Assembly (NCBI RefSeq): GCF_003945595.2
Contig: NW_024104407.1
Coordinates: 434,001 to 498,000, forward strand
Direction of reading: 5' to 3'
DNA length: 64,000 nt
Source of the DNA: Pipra filicauda
Taxonomy: Eukaryota > Chordata > Aves > Passeriformes > Pipridae
Below are positions 24,401-38,300 of this stretch, piece after piece (position 1 is the stretch's first letter; each line of letters opens with the position of its first letter). A program made the translations under genes and the position numbers. The notes below the pieces were generated by a model. That model was given only the letters and a program-made list of their open reading frames with translations, was not told where the DNA came from and ran no database searches.

Positions 24401-26942
24401 TGACTTCTATGCATTTTTCATTTTCATTTTTTTATACAAATTGTCTGTAGTAATTTTTTTTTAAATCTTGAACAGTCAAAGCTACATTTGCCATAACTGT
24501 CAGAAGTTATCCTCTCTAAACTATTGAGATAGTGCCATTAAAATGAAAGTACTGATGAATCTAACGAGATGGGAAAGTGACTCTTTATGGACAGATTACT
24601 TTTATAATCATATGTCAGAAATCCTGTAATGGAGAAGTAATTAATATAGAATGGTTAACAGTAAGAAAAAATGAATAATTCCTGGCTATGTTATACAAAC
24701 AAACTTTCCAGTGCCTCTATTGGAGATGTTTATTAATCTAAACATGCACAGTATATCATTGAGGTATTTTCTTGCATGATTGATCGATTGAATTAGTTGT
24801 TCACTGGGAGAGGGATGGAGTATCTGAGTATAATGGGAGGCAGGGAAAAAGGGAAGAGAAATTGACTTTCTTCAGGAGACATATTAGCAAAACAAATGAA
24901 CGGTTTTTGCTAAGCAAAATCAGCATTCATTTCTGCATACTAGAGAGAGTGTATTATGGAGAGCATCATGTAGAGCTGAAGGTCAAGGCCAATCTGCTTG
25001 CTTCCTATTTTTCAGTGATCCATTATTTACCCTTGCTTAGTCAGAGTAGCTGGTACTTCCAAAGAGGAAAACAGAAAGCAAAAAGAAATGGCAGCAAGAA
25101 GAGCTTGTACATGGTGTCTTAGTTATTATTGTAATGTGCACACACCACCACAATCAAACTCAAGCACCCTGAATGCACCAATTAGTCACTCTAGTAGCAG
25201 TGAAGCAATTAAACTGAATACACATCTTTGCCATAAGATGTAGATGGAATAGGAAGAGAGTTGTCACACAAATAGACTGGAGTTTCTTTGCCTGCTGAGT
25301 TCAGTACTGTAAAAAGCAGAATACCACTTGATGAGTGTTTTTCCACTTGTCATTTATTTCTGCTTTTTCCAGACTGAGGACAGCTCTGTATAAGACAAAA
25401 AATTATGTATTTGTGTTATTGTAGATTCTAGGAGCACTACCCATAGGGCTTTCTCTCTAAAGCAATTCATTCCATATGGGTGGGTTACTATAATTATATC
25501 TATGCAGATGCTGAATCCACTTACAATATGCAGAAACCATGGCTGTTGTTTTCCCAGAAAACTGCAGAAAAAACTGGAGACCAAAGCCAGCTATTAATCT
25601 GGCCTATTAGTATGTGGACAGAATGACTGATACTGGTTTCTCCTCCCAGATTATCCATTCATTTCTGAGCTGTTTTTCTATACAGCTAGTGTACACAGAA
25701 GATGCAAAACCTGATATATTGAGTTTCCTTCCCCTCTGAAAAAGTAATTAAAAATATAACTTTTTTTTCCAAGACAAAAATGGCTACTTCCCATAGACCT
25801 GATCTGAATGGGAATATGTGGCTAAACTACGTTGCACCTACTGTATGCTGTGTTGCAAGGCTATAATACTGAATGTTAAACCACAGTGGATCCTCCCTGT
25901 ATGGCCGTGCTTATTTCTCTGGAAATATCTTTCATAATTCCCTCTCTGTTTTCCTCCCCGTTTGGTTGTTTCTCCCCTTTTTTACTTATGTCTGAGGTAT
26001 TCTGGGTGGGATAGGATCCTACTAAAGCATATTTATGCCATACTAGATGCCCCCATTCTCTTTTCATTATTATTTGTCTCACTAGCATGTGAAATGTTTT
26101 TCTGGATATTTCCATCTATAATCTTGCACAGCTCAGGATTCAGAGAATTAGAAATTAAGCCCATGTTGAGTTTCTGGGTACTTTAGGTCTTCCCTGCAAC
26201 TACAGACTATATGAGCTATGAGCTCAAACTCATCTTTTGTGAAATACCGCGTAAATTCCTTGTTGCTGTGTCTATGGTTTTAAAGTCGTAATGCAGATAG
26301 AAGTGTGAAATATTAAGCATATCTTTTTATGTACTTGGAATTGATGGCGACTTCAAAGTCAGTCCTCATTTATTGCCTGGTTTGTTTCACTTCAGAAATG
26401 GCTTGAACTGTGAACAAAAAAGGAGCCGACAGTATTTTCAAACAGGCGCTTTAGAGTTGTGCACTTTGCCACTATATGGTAGGACTGTCTCTGTTGCCTT
26501 GAATGCAAAATTGGCTTGTTGATACGTGCTCCTACAGACAGAGGAACAGATGTAGTAATTCTATTTTATTTACATGAAATCTCTAAAAAGGCGTTTTCTG
26601 GCAGCATGCTAGGAATAAATACAGTATCAAATATAAACCGCGCCGTGCCATGTTAGCTCATTCAGGTGTCAGCTGTGCCATTTCAATGTGAGTGAGAGCA
26701 GGGAGTTGGATCTCTCCCAGCAGGGTTGGAAGCTCTCTCATACTCAGCAACCCTGGCACCAGCCTGTCCCTCTGCCCAGGGACCCTGTCTGTAGCCCCCA
26801 GGTTGGGGCTCTGCAGAGGGCAAACAGGGACGTGCCCGTCAGTCCACCCACTGATAAACCCCTGTGGGAGGCCTAGAGGAAGATATCAGATGTCCTGATT
26901 CTTTATTTCTATTTTTTTTCCAAAATAGGAAACTCTCTTACC
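18426..26942. other. Long stretch of unique AT-rich sequence, no gene recognised
   Basis: About 8.5 kb without a recognisable repeat or exon. A short AAAC tract occurs at about 18962-18982, a perfect 10-bp hairpin at 19326-19353 and an AT-rich simple stretch at about 23170-23215. A pyrimidine tract followed by CTCTAG at about 23620-23638 looks like a splice acceptor, but no coding frame follows. All open frames are below about 100 codons and lack protein-like composition. Confidence 0.65.
19326..19353. other. Perfect inverted repeat, 10-bp stem and 8-nt T-rich loop
   Basis: AAAGACTTAT at 19326-19335 is exactly complementary to ATAAGTCTTT at 19344-19353. The spacer is seven T and one C. Pairing does not extend outward, so it is too short for a canonical microRNA precursor. 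It could be a small cruciform or simply chance. Confidence 0.6.
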
Positions 26943-27009
26943 TTTTTTCCTGGTTTGGTTTATTTGTTTGGTTGTTTCTTTGTTGGTTTGTTTGGGATTT
27001 TTTTGTTTC
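26943..27009 (+). repeat. T/G low-complexity tract
   Basis: About 67 bases of GTTTG/TTTG/TTGG motifs, again with T/G on the + strand. A C/T-rich run (CTCTGCCCACCCTCCCC) follows it directly. Confidence 0.85.
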
Positions 27010-30000
27010 ACTCTGCCCACCCTCCCCTCCCCCTTTACTTTCTGTGACTCAGAGCTCCCATGAGCTCGTGTTTGCAGGTTTATTGTTCATAGCCAAGAGC
27101 TTCAGGAACTTAACTGAAATTAGGAAATTATGGGGGAGGAAGGGACCATCGGGGTGGGGGAGATTGCAAACCACAGAGAAGTTCATTATCTGAGTAAAGA
27201 AGTGAGGCTTAAGTAAAACCCTGTGAGCCTTTTGAGCTGGGAGTATGAGAACTGGTGACTGATGCTAAACTGGCTAACTGCCACAAAGAAAAGCTTTTTC
27301 TGGGGGACTCTGCCCTTTTCCCCCTTCCTCTGTCCTTTGCCATTGTGCAAAGGCTGAGGAAGGAGGTATTACTCCAGGGACAGTCCTTGCTCTCCCTCAC
27401 CATCTTAACTTAACTCACCTCCCCTAACTATCCAGTTTTAGCCAGGCAGCTGCCTCTGTTAAATTGTCCCTTTTTTCTCTCTCAGGTATTCAAACTTTGC
27501 AGTGTGGGGTTGGGGATATTTATTCAGCTTATGAGCAAGCAGACGTATTAGAGATGAAATGCCTTGACTCTGAACTGCAGGCAGAAGGGGTGGGAGGAGA
27601 CGCAGCTAATTTAACTTGGAGGATGATTGATGTGTATATGTCAATTTCTATTAATACTCTTTTGAAATCACTGACGCAAGCCTGTTTTTCCCCCACTCAA
27701 CAGAAAATATAAATAGAAAGACAACAAAACAACCCTATCCCTTTAATTCACAATACTCAAAAGCAGTTAGGCAAACTCTGTCATTCGAGAGTGTCCTCCA
27801 CAGGCTGGCAAAACGCAGCTTATGGGGGTGTTCTTACCACTTTAAGAATATCAAGATGCTCTAACGGAGCTATCCACTTACTGTTAAAATGTATAAAGCA
27901 CAAAAAGCAAGTATCACCTACAAATAGGCTTAGATAAATTGCTTAAAAATGTGCAGTTCCCTCATTAGACAGCCATTCATTGCATGAAAAGAAGTAAATG
28001 TATTTGTAGAGGTGTAGCTATAAAAGGCATGTTCAAAATGAAACAGAGTTGAGAGCCTGAACGCACAGCACTGTTATTCAGAAGTAGCTTTCGAGCAGAG
28101 AGTTTCAACGGGAAGGTGCTGTTTGGTTGGACAGAAATCAGCAAACGTTTAGCTGGAGCGTGCATAATTCAAGCGTGCATGAAGAGCTGTGCTTTCTGAG
28201 GAGACAAAATGCAAGAATAAAAGAAAAAAATCTTCAAACATTCACATCAGCCTTAGAGGACAATACAAGCAGCAGGATTTGAAAGAGATTTGCAGATGCA
28301 CTCTCTTTAGGCAGGGAGAATTCTCATTAAATGCAAGATGCTTCTGTGGCTTGTGGGCTTGCACGGAGGTAGAGGTTTGCAAGACTGACGTATCAGATAA
28401 AGTCAGAGTGGTTACCACACCGACGGTGTAGCAGCTGCATAATAAATGATGGAGAGAATCATGTTAGGCATGCCCACCTAACCTAACTTGAATCATGCGA
28501 AAGGGGAGCTGCTGGAATTCAAATAGACTTTCTGGTTCCCAGCAGTCGGCAGTAATAGAATGCTTTCAGGAAGATGACAGATGCAGGGGAAAGATGCTGT
28601 TTTGCACTATCTTGATTTGTTACGGCAGCCAACTTATTGGCATGATGGAGTGACAAGAAAAGCAGCTGGCATGGAAGGTAGGATTATCAAAGCTATTGCA
28701 TCATTATGAATGTAATTAGAAACTGACCATGACAAAGCATATGCTAGAATGAGCTGTCGCCGATGGCAGGGGATTTGTTGCTGAGATCTTGAAACTCTGA
28801 AAACAACATTCCTCGTGCAAAATGGATTTTGCAGTTTCATTTATGCTTGTGTTACTCTTTCTTTGCTGCTCGCCTCCAAGCTCGGGAAATTGCTTGCTTG
28901 AAAGAGAGTGTCGTGCTAGGATGAGACTGAAGAATAAAGTCTTTTCTAAGTCTGTGAAGCCTCAGGTAGATAGGAACAAACAAATGTGAAACAAGACTAG
29001 GAAAAGCTCTCTCGGATTCACTAGCAAGCTCTGACCTATAGGTATATTGAGGAATCCCAAGGATATGAAGGTGCATGTACTGAATGTTTTGGTATAACGA
29101 AAAGATATTATTGCAGGTCCCTGCTTTACAGTTAGTTTTTATGACAGGTTTTATTCCCCATCAGTTTTTAGCTCTTGACATTTATCCGGTTGTTCAGTAT
29201 TATATAAAGAAAATACATCAATATCTCCTGCAGGGTTTCTCAACAACTTCAGCATCTGTTTCAGCTATTGAACTGTATTCACGTTTTGCCAACTTGATGC
29301 CTACCCAGCTGGTCTATCATTTCTCGCTTGATTACTGTTCTTAATTTCTCTGTATCAGCTTGTTTCAGACAGGATTTTGAAAGCTGTTAATGAGAAATGA
29401 CAGTAACTGCTAAACTGTTGAGAACTGGAGTATTCTCTTATTTTTGAAACATCAGAGAGCATTTTTGTGTGCATTTTATTAAATTCATGTTATGTGTTGT
29501 ACTGTGAGGTTTTCATATAATAATTAAATTTAGCTGTGAATACTTTGAACTAGATGGGTCACAAGCATAACTTTCAACTGACTATTTTGAGAGAGTTTGA
29601 GAAAATGTACAGGTGTTTGCTTTGGTGTAGGTATTGTCTTAATATTTGTTCCTTCCTCCTGTCCACCTCTCCCCCCACAACATATATACCCTCTCTCAGT
29701 CACAGTGAACAGTCATTAAGTGTATACTGTACATATTGAAATATATTTTATCACCACTAGGGTGAAACTGCTAAGCAGCTCTGAACAGGTGATTTGAACA
29801 GGTTTAAAACAGACGTCAGCTCTATCAGAGTGGATCACCCTCGATGTAAGAAGTATTGCTTTCTAAATGTAAGGCATTCTCTTTCCTTCCTATTTGCAGG
29901 TTTAACAACCTCTCAAACACTGCTCGATAGCTCACAGGTGATGATTATGTTAAATTATTTGGATTATTTGGCTTTACAAAATTATTTATTTTATGTAAAC

Positions 30001-33000
30001 TTTATTCTTCATTAGGTCTATATTTTTTTCCAAGGAGATGATCAAGAAATCTCTTGTCACACTGGGTATTCACTTTTCTGAATTTATCTTAAATTACTTT
30101 GTTGGCTGTACTCTATGTTGTCTTGTCAAAAGGGAATCAGGCTATTAAACACTAAATGTTGCTGAGTGAAGCTGTTACAGTTTTAGAAAGATAGATGTTT
30201 CTAGATACGCAGCAGTGAACCAGCCTTTAGAAAGTTTGAAGGTAAGGATCAGTAAAACTGATATACTGTTTGCTAGTTTGAACATTTCCCTGCTTTGATC
30301 ATCTCTGTGAGGCATTTTAAATTATTTTGTAACTGCCAGAAAGGGAGATGTACTTACTAATGGAGAGGATCACTGTGGGGTATGTATAGCCAAAGATAGT
30401 TCTATAGTTTTGATGACAATAAAAAAAATATTATTCCATTTCATGGAAGTTCAGTTAAATTTAACAATAATTTGTTGTTGTTGATCAATGAAACCATAGA
30501 GAGAATAACCCTTATAAGCAGCTTAAGTGCCATTCTCCTTTTCAGGGTAGTAGTAAAACTGTTTTATATTGCATATATGATATTTATACTCCTGAAGCTG
30601 CTAGTCTCTTTTCTCAAGAGTGCTTGCTGGAAATCATCATACAGTAGTTACTTAAAATGGCCTTTTCCCCATGATGCCAGAAATTGTAACTGCATGCTGT
30701 CTGTGGTCGTCATCCAACTGACAAGTGATTTTATAGTTTGTTTCTGGTTTATCTCTAGTATTTGGTTTTAGCTTTCTCTTTCGCTGATGAAGTAAGACGA
30801 CACTAGGTGGAGCTAGCTGTTGATTATAAATAGAGCCACAGTAATACAGGCCTGTCTAATGAGCAAGCCCCTGTCTATAACGATTATTAATAAAAATAAC
30901 AATTTTAAATGTTAAGAATTGAGTTGAAACTTAGCCATGAGAGTCTAGATCTGGTGAGACTAGAGGAAACCATTTCTTCATTTCCCTTTCCTTTTATTAT
31001 CTTAAAAGCTTGTAGTCAAATATGAAAAATAATAATAAGGAAAAAACTTTTACATTCAATAAAGAGGTCTGGGAAGAAAAAGAATGGAAATAGAAAAAGA
31101 AAAGAGAAGCAGCAATAAGAGGCAGTAGATGTTTCCACTGTAGATACATGCAGATATCCAGTTGTGTATGTACATCTTTAGTCTGATGCACATAGATTTT
31201 CTCTCGTCCTTACATTTAAATCCTCTTTCCATTCTGTCTTCCTGAGGTAATTTATAGAGCTGACATCTTTCACTTTATATTTAGATATGGGACCGATGTT
31301 TTTCAAACCTCTTCTTGGGAGGGTGATCTGAAAGGTGTGCAAGGGCACAGAAAGTTGTCACTCACATGTTGGCCAGAGATAATTAAGAAAAATGTGAAAG
31401 GATATTTACTGACTGAGATGGGATCTGATTGTATGTGCTCCTTCACATGATTCCAGTTATTAATCCTAGTCAAGGATAAGAAATCTGTAGTCCTAGGCAG
31501 TGTGACAACATATGAAAAATACGCTCAGTTCCACACAGATTTACTGATATGTACCTTAGATATGGTGCATATATTAATGCAGCAATGAAAAGACAGAAAT
31601 CAGGATATATGCTGATACTTAGGTACAGGAACTGAAGAGTAAAAAACAGGGAATAAATAAGAAATATGTGATGAGTACAAGGTAAGGGACAGGCAAACAC
31701 AGAGATTAAGGATATGGGCTTGGGGCAGACTGGCAGAACAATTCCCATCAACCTCTGTTGATTGAAGCACCTGCAAGTTCAATCAGTGTCTTGTTCTTAT
31801 AGCAGTAAAAGGGAATTAGGGTAGGGAGATACTCAAGTCAGTGATAAAAACTTGCACAAGAGGGAAATGACAGCAGCCTGATGCTCCAGGAGTAACAAAA
31901 TCTAGAAGCCTGCAGACTGACCTTTTTGAATGTTAGAAACTTAAAATTTTAGTACTGACATGGTTAGAATGGTCCTGTTCTACACAAAACCAAATTGTGT
32001 ATGGACACAATGGAGGAGTCTTGCAGGAAAGCAGTGCTGCATTGTCAACCTTAAAAGACCTTTTTGATTATGAGATCAATAGCACAAGCATGAGAGGTGA
32101 TCAGCTATGGTGGAGACAAAGTTTATTAGTTTTACAAATCATTTAATATTTTACTGAGGCTAGGCCATGATTAATTGTTAATATTTTTTATTTTAATGGA
32201 TAATCTCAACCAGAAACCAGGCTTTTCAAATATGTTATGGTGTCAGTACTTCCATATCTGCTTCTATACAGTTTTGTCAACCAGCACCCCAAGGCTCCTG
32301 CTTTAAATGACCTCATCCTGCTGTGTCCTGAATGTTCCTTCTGACAACAGCAAGATGTCTGTAGTGTGGCAGCTCTTGCCTTTCTGATGCTAGTCACCTG
32401 CTGCTTCACTCAGTTTGTGGTTCCTCCTGAACAAGATCAAAATTATAGTTGAGAAATACTCACAGTGTGGGGAAGTGTCTGACAATCTTGGGTAAGGGTC
32501 ATGAGGAGCTCAGCCAGAAGAAAAAGGAGGTGTACTCCTCCTTCTCTCTATCATTAAAATCCGTCCATTTTAAAATCCACTAGAATGAGGAAGAGGACAG
32601 GAGGAGAGAAAACAGCGCATAAGGTGGGAATGAAGGGTCTTCAGGTGTTCCATGAGATGGTCATTTGATGAGTAAATGGTATTCACCTTGAAAAAAAAGC
32701 ATAAGGAAAGGCACACATGGGAGTCAAGTTATCCAAGGGATATTACTGAGCGTTTGGTTATGTACTGCCAGAAAATTCTACAAAGATATATTACTTATAT
32801 GCAAAATATGTTAATAAATTAAGTCTATTAGCAAAGAAGAAAATATTTTTGTCCTTCAAAAGCCAGAATTCAAATTCTGTGGGTTATTAATTTATTCTTA
32901 CTGTGTAACAGAATTAAAATTGCTAAAAATTTGGGGGCATTATATTTGATAATAAATGCTGAAGGATATCCTTTCTCTTCATCCCAGATAGGAGCTGTTG

Positions 33001-33344
33001 GGTTTTTTTCTCAGAATATTAAACCACTTGTCCCTGAAATCATATTTTAACTTCTATAGGAAATGTTGAGATTTCCAGGAGCTGCTGGTTGTTGCTAAGT
33101 ACCGTGTTAAATTTCTGTATAATACTCAAAGGAGTAAAGGGCAGGGGAAAGATGATCTATCTGAACTACCCAGACACAACTAGTTGCTGTCTTTTGTTCA
33201 GAAAGGCATCTAGAGAAATGTTAGAGAATTTTCTGAAGGCTGGTATTTTCTTGCTTCACCTTCTCACTCTGGAAAAATAAGGCCAGAATATTACTGTGTT
33301 TGAATTGGAAATAACAAGAAATCCTTCAGCTTCCTGCTCCACTG
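27010..33344. other. Unique sequence with possible regulatory DNA, no gene recognised
   Basis: No recognisable repeat or coding exon. The part at 28000-29100 is repeat-free, less AT-rich than its surroundings and contains several CpGs and homeodomain-type ATTA/TAAT motifs, so it is a reasonable place for conserved non-coding DNA; that is inference. A CTCF-like core lies at 30799-30815. The rest, including 31200-33340, shows nothing I can name. Confidence 0.6.
30799..30815 (+). promoter_or_regulatory. Candidate CTCF-binding core
   Basis: The string CACTAGGTGGAGCT at 30801-30814 differs at one position from the classical vertebrate CTCF core CACTAGGTGGCGCT. It is preceded by GA instead of the preferred CC. 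It lies outside any recognised repeat. Binding is inferred from the motif only. Confidence 0.35.
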
Positions 33345-34219
33345 AATCTCACAGCCCATCTCCTTGGTGACAACACCAAGCTGAGTGGCGCAGTTGATAA
33401 GGCTGAAGGACAGGATGCCTTCCAGAGGGATGTGGACAAGCTCAAGAAGTGGGCTCATGGGAACCTGGTGCGGTCCAGCAAAGCCAAATGTGCCTGGGTC
33501 AGCTGTCAATCCAGGCTGGGGGATGAACAGATCAAGAGCAACCCTGCCAAGAGGGCCGTGGGGGTGCTGGTGGATGAGAGGCTGGGCATAACCTGGCAAT
33601 GTTCACTCACAGCCCAGAAAGCCAATTGTATCCTGGGCCACAATAAAAGCAGCATTGCCAACAGGTTGAGGGAGGTGATTCTCCCCCTTTATTTTGCCCT
33701 TGTGACACCCCACTTGGAGTACAGGGTATAGGTCTGGGGCCTCCACACAAAAAAGACATGGGCCTGTTGGAGCAGGTCCAGAGGAGGTCCATGAAGATGA
33801 TCCAAGGGTTGAAACACCTTTTCTACAAGGACAGGCTGAGAGAGTTGAGATTGTTCAGCCAGGAGAGGAGAAGACACTGGGGAGGCCATATAGAAGCCTT
33901 TCAGTACTTAAAGGGGCCTTACAAGAAGGCTGGAGAGAAACATTTGACAAGGCTATGTAAGTGATAGGACAAGAGGGAATGGTTTTAAACTAAAGGAGGG
34001 AATGTTTAGATTAAATATAAGAAAGGAGTTTTTTACAGTGAGGGTGGTAAAACACGGGAACAGGTTTTCCAGAAAGGTGGTGGATGTCCCATCCTTGGCA
34101 ACATTCGAGGTTGAGTTGGACAGGACTCTAAACAACCTGATCTAGTTGAAGATGTGGCAGGGAGGTTAGAATAGATGACCTTAAAAGGTCCCTTCCAACT
34201 CAAACTATTCTGTGATTCC
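33345..34219 (+). mobile_element. CR1 LINE, 5'-truncated copy with the C-terminal reverse transcriptase region and 3' UTR
   Basis: This is the longest CR1 3' end in the window. It starts near GACAACACCAAGCTGAGTGG, a conserved point in the CR1 RT thumb region, and runs in the sense direction through the ORF2 C-terminus and 3' UTR to CCTTCCAACTCAAACTATTC and TGTGATTCC at 34219. Conserved CR1 peptides are legible in pieces: GVLVDERLG, KANCILG, REVILPLYFALVTPHLEY in the frame of 33432-33731, and LLEQVQRRSMKMI and LKHLFYKDRLRELRLFSQE after a frame change (frame of 33758-33964). A stop at about 33729-33731 and the shift show it is dead. Divergence is moderate. Confidence 0.95.
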
Positions 34220-37200
34220 TTAAACTGCAAAGTATGGCTGGTCTTGCATCTTCTCTTCTCTCTGTCACTAGTTCCAGAATGTTCAAGAGATTCACTGCAG
34301 CACTGAGGTTACGAGTGCAGTACTTGTGAAGTCCTTGCAGAAATGTCCTGAACATGATAGACCAAGTGATAGAATCATGACAGAGGGGGAGCTAAAATGG
34401 AGAGGTGAAAGAAGGGAAATCACGACTGTACTAGAAATGGAAGAACGGAAGTAACAATAATTTTGCCTGCATCTTTTTTTTTAAACTTCTTCTTTTTTTC
34501 TTTCTTTTTTTTTTCCTTCCACTCTCTTCCCTCCTGCCCATGACTTGCCACAACTGTGGAAAAAAGAAGATCAGAAAAAGTTAAAGCAAAATTTGTACAA
34601 AAATGAAGCTACTTGAAACTTGCGTTGTCTTAACCTATATCTGGTTACACCTTCACCTCTTTTTGTGTCCTTCTGATGCTTAGGAATAAAGAGCATGCAG
34701 AATTCCTTTTATAGGGTCAACTTCTTTTAGCATTCACTTCTGATCACTTATATTGATCTGTTTCCCTGAAATTTAAAAGCCACACTAAATAAAACCACCC
34801 CATGCTGTTTTCTGTAGACTTACTTTTTATGAGCAGCCTGCTATCTTTTTATAGCTATTATGCAGGTCACGTTTACTTTTGCAACAAATAAAGCACAAAT
34901 ACTTGCAAAAAGTTCATAATTTTCTCTTTTTTTTATATAACAAAATTCATTGATGTATTCCCACAGTATGCTCATATTTAACACATCTTTATTTCCTCTT
35001 AGTACAAAATACCATTAATAGTGGGAATTCCCCTGTAAGATAGATGTTAATGGTCCCAAATGGTGCTTAACAAATATCCCTGGGTACAAAGACAACTTTT
35101 TCAAATGACAAGCTGGAATTTCAATGATTTGTTTAAATGAAGGTTTTTGTCAAAAAACAGGCTTTTCACTTTGCAGTCCCAGGCTGCTTTTCTTTCAGTG
35201 TTGGTAAGGCAGCTGATGTCTTCATCAGTGCATCCTTCATCAACCTTACATGTTGTCTTCAGTAATTATTGCAGGCCCTTAATTGTAACTGGATCAGGTT
35301 TGGTAACAAGGCAGAAAAGTAAAGGTGTTAAACAACTGCATGTGTATGGAAAATGTTATATCTATATTTTTCTGAGCCATAATGGGAAGAATCTTTTAAG
35401 ATGGATGATTTGGTGAAATAGTTTTGGTGCCATTGAAATATTTAGTGAGTGAAGTTTGATGTTAAGGTAATTAAGAAATTTAGGATGTTTATGGTTCAAT
35501 GTCTGTGATGACTCTCAAACTAATAGTAAAATTACTGACTTCTCATTTCTTAGTGGCCTTGTTTTAGACTACTGAAAGGCACAAGGGATTTTTATCTTAC
35601 GAATGAATTTGGTACTTAGCAAAAACAGCAAAATGAATTGCTAGTCCAGTTGATTCTGTAATTAAATCTTTGTATGCATGTGTCTCTTCAGATACTTCTG
35701 CAGAAGCCAAGAAGAAAAAGTATGTTACAGATTTTGGTAAATCCCACTAACTAATTATATTTATTCCCAGGTTGTGTTACTTTTTAAAACTTCAGAAATA
35801 ATGAGGATTAGGTTAGCAATTAGTTATGCAATCTGAACAAAGATCAAACAACTACTAAGACAGTTTAGGGTTATGAGGAGATTCTCAGGCTACTAATTTA
35901 ATGATGTAATGAGGAGGCAGGAATTCAAAATTCTTGACATACCTGGGATCCATATGCAAAGTAAAACCAGCACCATCATATGCCCTCAGAATGTGCAAGG
36001 TCAAATATGATTTGCTTCATTTACAGAACCTAGTCTTCTGTTAAGTACTTTTTACAAGTTAAAAATGCTTTAAGCAGTAATACCTCATTGTCTGTCATAA
36101 TATCTAATCCTACACTTTTCTTACAGGTACTGTTTGTTAAACTATGTGAGCCTAAATGTGACTTTGAATCATCAGCATTAGCCAGTTGATAGTGCAGATA
36201 ATAAAGGTCCTGTAACTGGAGGGAAATGGTGTGCTGCTGAAGAGTACCAATTACAGTTATTCCTCTGGCAATAAGCAAATGAATTTTTCCTTAACGAGTC
36301 CTTAGTGAAACTGGTATTTAGTATGAGATTCTGTGTGACCTGGCTGACCCATCAAATAAACAGCAGCCCAAGCAGCTCTGTCGGGCTACATGTATCTCGC
36401 AGTTCTATAAATCTGCCTAAGCCTAGGGAGCAGAACACTTATTAATTTTTTATTATTTAATGTGAACGCTTTATTATTTATTTTGTGATATCAGTGTATG
36501 TAGCAAGTGATAAAGCGTAGAGAAAGGGGACTTCTTTGCTCTAGGGAACAATATGTAATCAATGTGAAAGGTCTGCTTTGTATCCTGAAAACCAGTCACA
36601 GAATGATGGCTGTAAGCCTTGGCCAGCTGTGAAGCTATTATATACCCCAAGCAGAAATGGAATTGCATTTTGTGACCTTCTTGTTACTGAGACACAACTT
36701 GAGGATTTTACACTGAATGATAATTGTATTGCACAGGGACAAACCACCCATTGATGATTCTGAGACACCATGGAAGCAGAAGCACAGAGGTACCGTATTA
36801 GTTGTTGCACTTCGTGTGTGAGCCAGAGATAGGCATGTTATTGGGAATCCTCCACAGCCTGTACATCAATAGAAACACTGAAACTGAGAGTGAGAAGATG
36901 CATCCACATTGAAAGACAGAAAATATGAGCTAGTCAATTAGATGTGGGAAACGCAGAGGTGTCAGTTCAGAGGACTAACTTATTCTGCTGTTGTTTCATG
37001 TAACTTGTTGGTATCTACCAGGTCAATAATAGAGAGAATAGATTTTGCCTGAGCAAACAACCATCTCAAAACAGTTGTAAGCATTATTATAATTCAGAAG
37101 AGAAAACCCAAGGTATGTGGTTTGTGTTGCAGAGTAGTTTTCTGGAGTTGTAGAAATATGAGAAAACACAATGAAACCATTGAGGAGAGGTGTATCAATG

Positions 37201-37459
37201 CTGAAATTGTCAGTTTTATTTCTTTCTCTGGGATTTTATTAGATCCCAGTTGCCTCAAGTTAGTTTAAAGGAAAAATAAATCCATATTAATAGTGCTCGA
37301 CAGAGCTGCATTGACAAGATGGGAAAAGAAAGTCTGTGTGCCCCCAGCATAAGTATGGGACTGGGAAGCATTAGGCTCACCCACATCAGCACTCTCCCGG
37401 ATGCAGAGGCAGAGAGAGAACAACGGAGAGACGTTTTGAGGGTGCTGATGCCTCTTTTC
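34220..37459. other. Unique sequence with a polypyrimidine tract, no gene recognised
   Basis: A C/T-rich stretch at about 34471-34535 (long T runs with C interruptions) is the only simple feature. The segment at about 36330-36600 is repeat-free and has a TTATTAATTTTTTATTATTTAATG-like A/T core that could be regulatory, without proof. No exon recognised. Confidence 0.6.
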
Positions 37460-38300
37460 TAAAGGGCTGTATTTGGTATAGGTGGTGAGGTTGATGGACT
37501 CCAGAGGAAGGGCTGTGGACTTCATGAGAAAAGGCCAGGGGCTGTCCTCTGGGTGATACATCTGATTCCAGCCAGCTCCAGTGGATCCACTGCAGGGCAC
37601 AGCCGAGTCCCACAGCCCGGATGGTGGTGCCTCAGGAAAAGCCTGTTTAAGAAAGGAAGAAACACTGCCCTACAGCAACTGAGGGGAAAACGCTCTGAAA
37701 CACCAAGGTCAGAGAAGGAGGGGAGGAGGTGCTCCAGGTACTGGAGCAGAGATTCCTCTTCAGCCCTTGGAGCAGACCATGCTGGAGCAGTCCATGTAGG
37801 ACACCATGTCAGAGCACGTGGATGTGCCCTAAAGTAAGTTGCAGCCTGTGAAGAGCCTACACAGGAGTGGATAGTTCCTGAAGAGCTGCAACCTATGGGA
37901 GGACCCAAGTTGGATCAGGGGAAAAGTGTGAAGAAGATGGAGCAGCAGAGAGGAGTTGTTATGGACTGAGCACAGTCCCCATTGACCAACGCCCTGTGTC
38001 CCACATAGTGAGAATGATGGGGAAGGAGTTGGGAGTGAAGTAAAGCCTGGGGAAAGAAGGGACATGGGGAGCAGGCAATTTCAATCATTTTGTCTTTTTT
38101 TTTTTTTCTGTCCAAATCTACATTAATTTGCAATAATTTAAATAAATTTTCCCCAAGTTCACTCTGTCTTGTCCATGACAGTAACTGTTAAGTCATCTCT
38201 CTGTCTTTATCTTAACACAAGAATTTGCATCCTATTTTCTCCTCCTGTTCTGCTATGGCTGGGTGGGTGTCTGGCTGCTGGCCAAGGTCGACCTACCACA
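37460..38300 (+). mobile_element. Diverged, internally deleted LTR of the same family as 7259-8432 (copy 2)
   Basis: Homology to copy 1 is visible at several anchors in the same order: CCAGCCAGCTCCAG near 37571, ACACCAAGGTCAG near 37700 followed by GGAGGAGGTGCTCCAGG, the CCTATGGGAGGACCCA type unit near 37895, AATAAA at 38141-38146, and the 3' end CGACCTACCACA at about 38300. It is about 330 bases shorter than copy 1 because most of the CATGGAGG-type internal repeats are missing. The left boundary is approximate and I could not confirm a target-site duplication. The substitution load is much higher than expected from a recent insertion. ORFs crossing it on both strands are artefacts. Confidence 0.85.

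Noticed and set aside
29751..29772. CCACTAGGGTGAAAC, considered as a second CTCF site
   Set aside because: It departs from the CTCF core at several important positions after CCACTAGGG, so it is weaker than the site at 30.8 kb.
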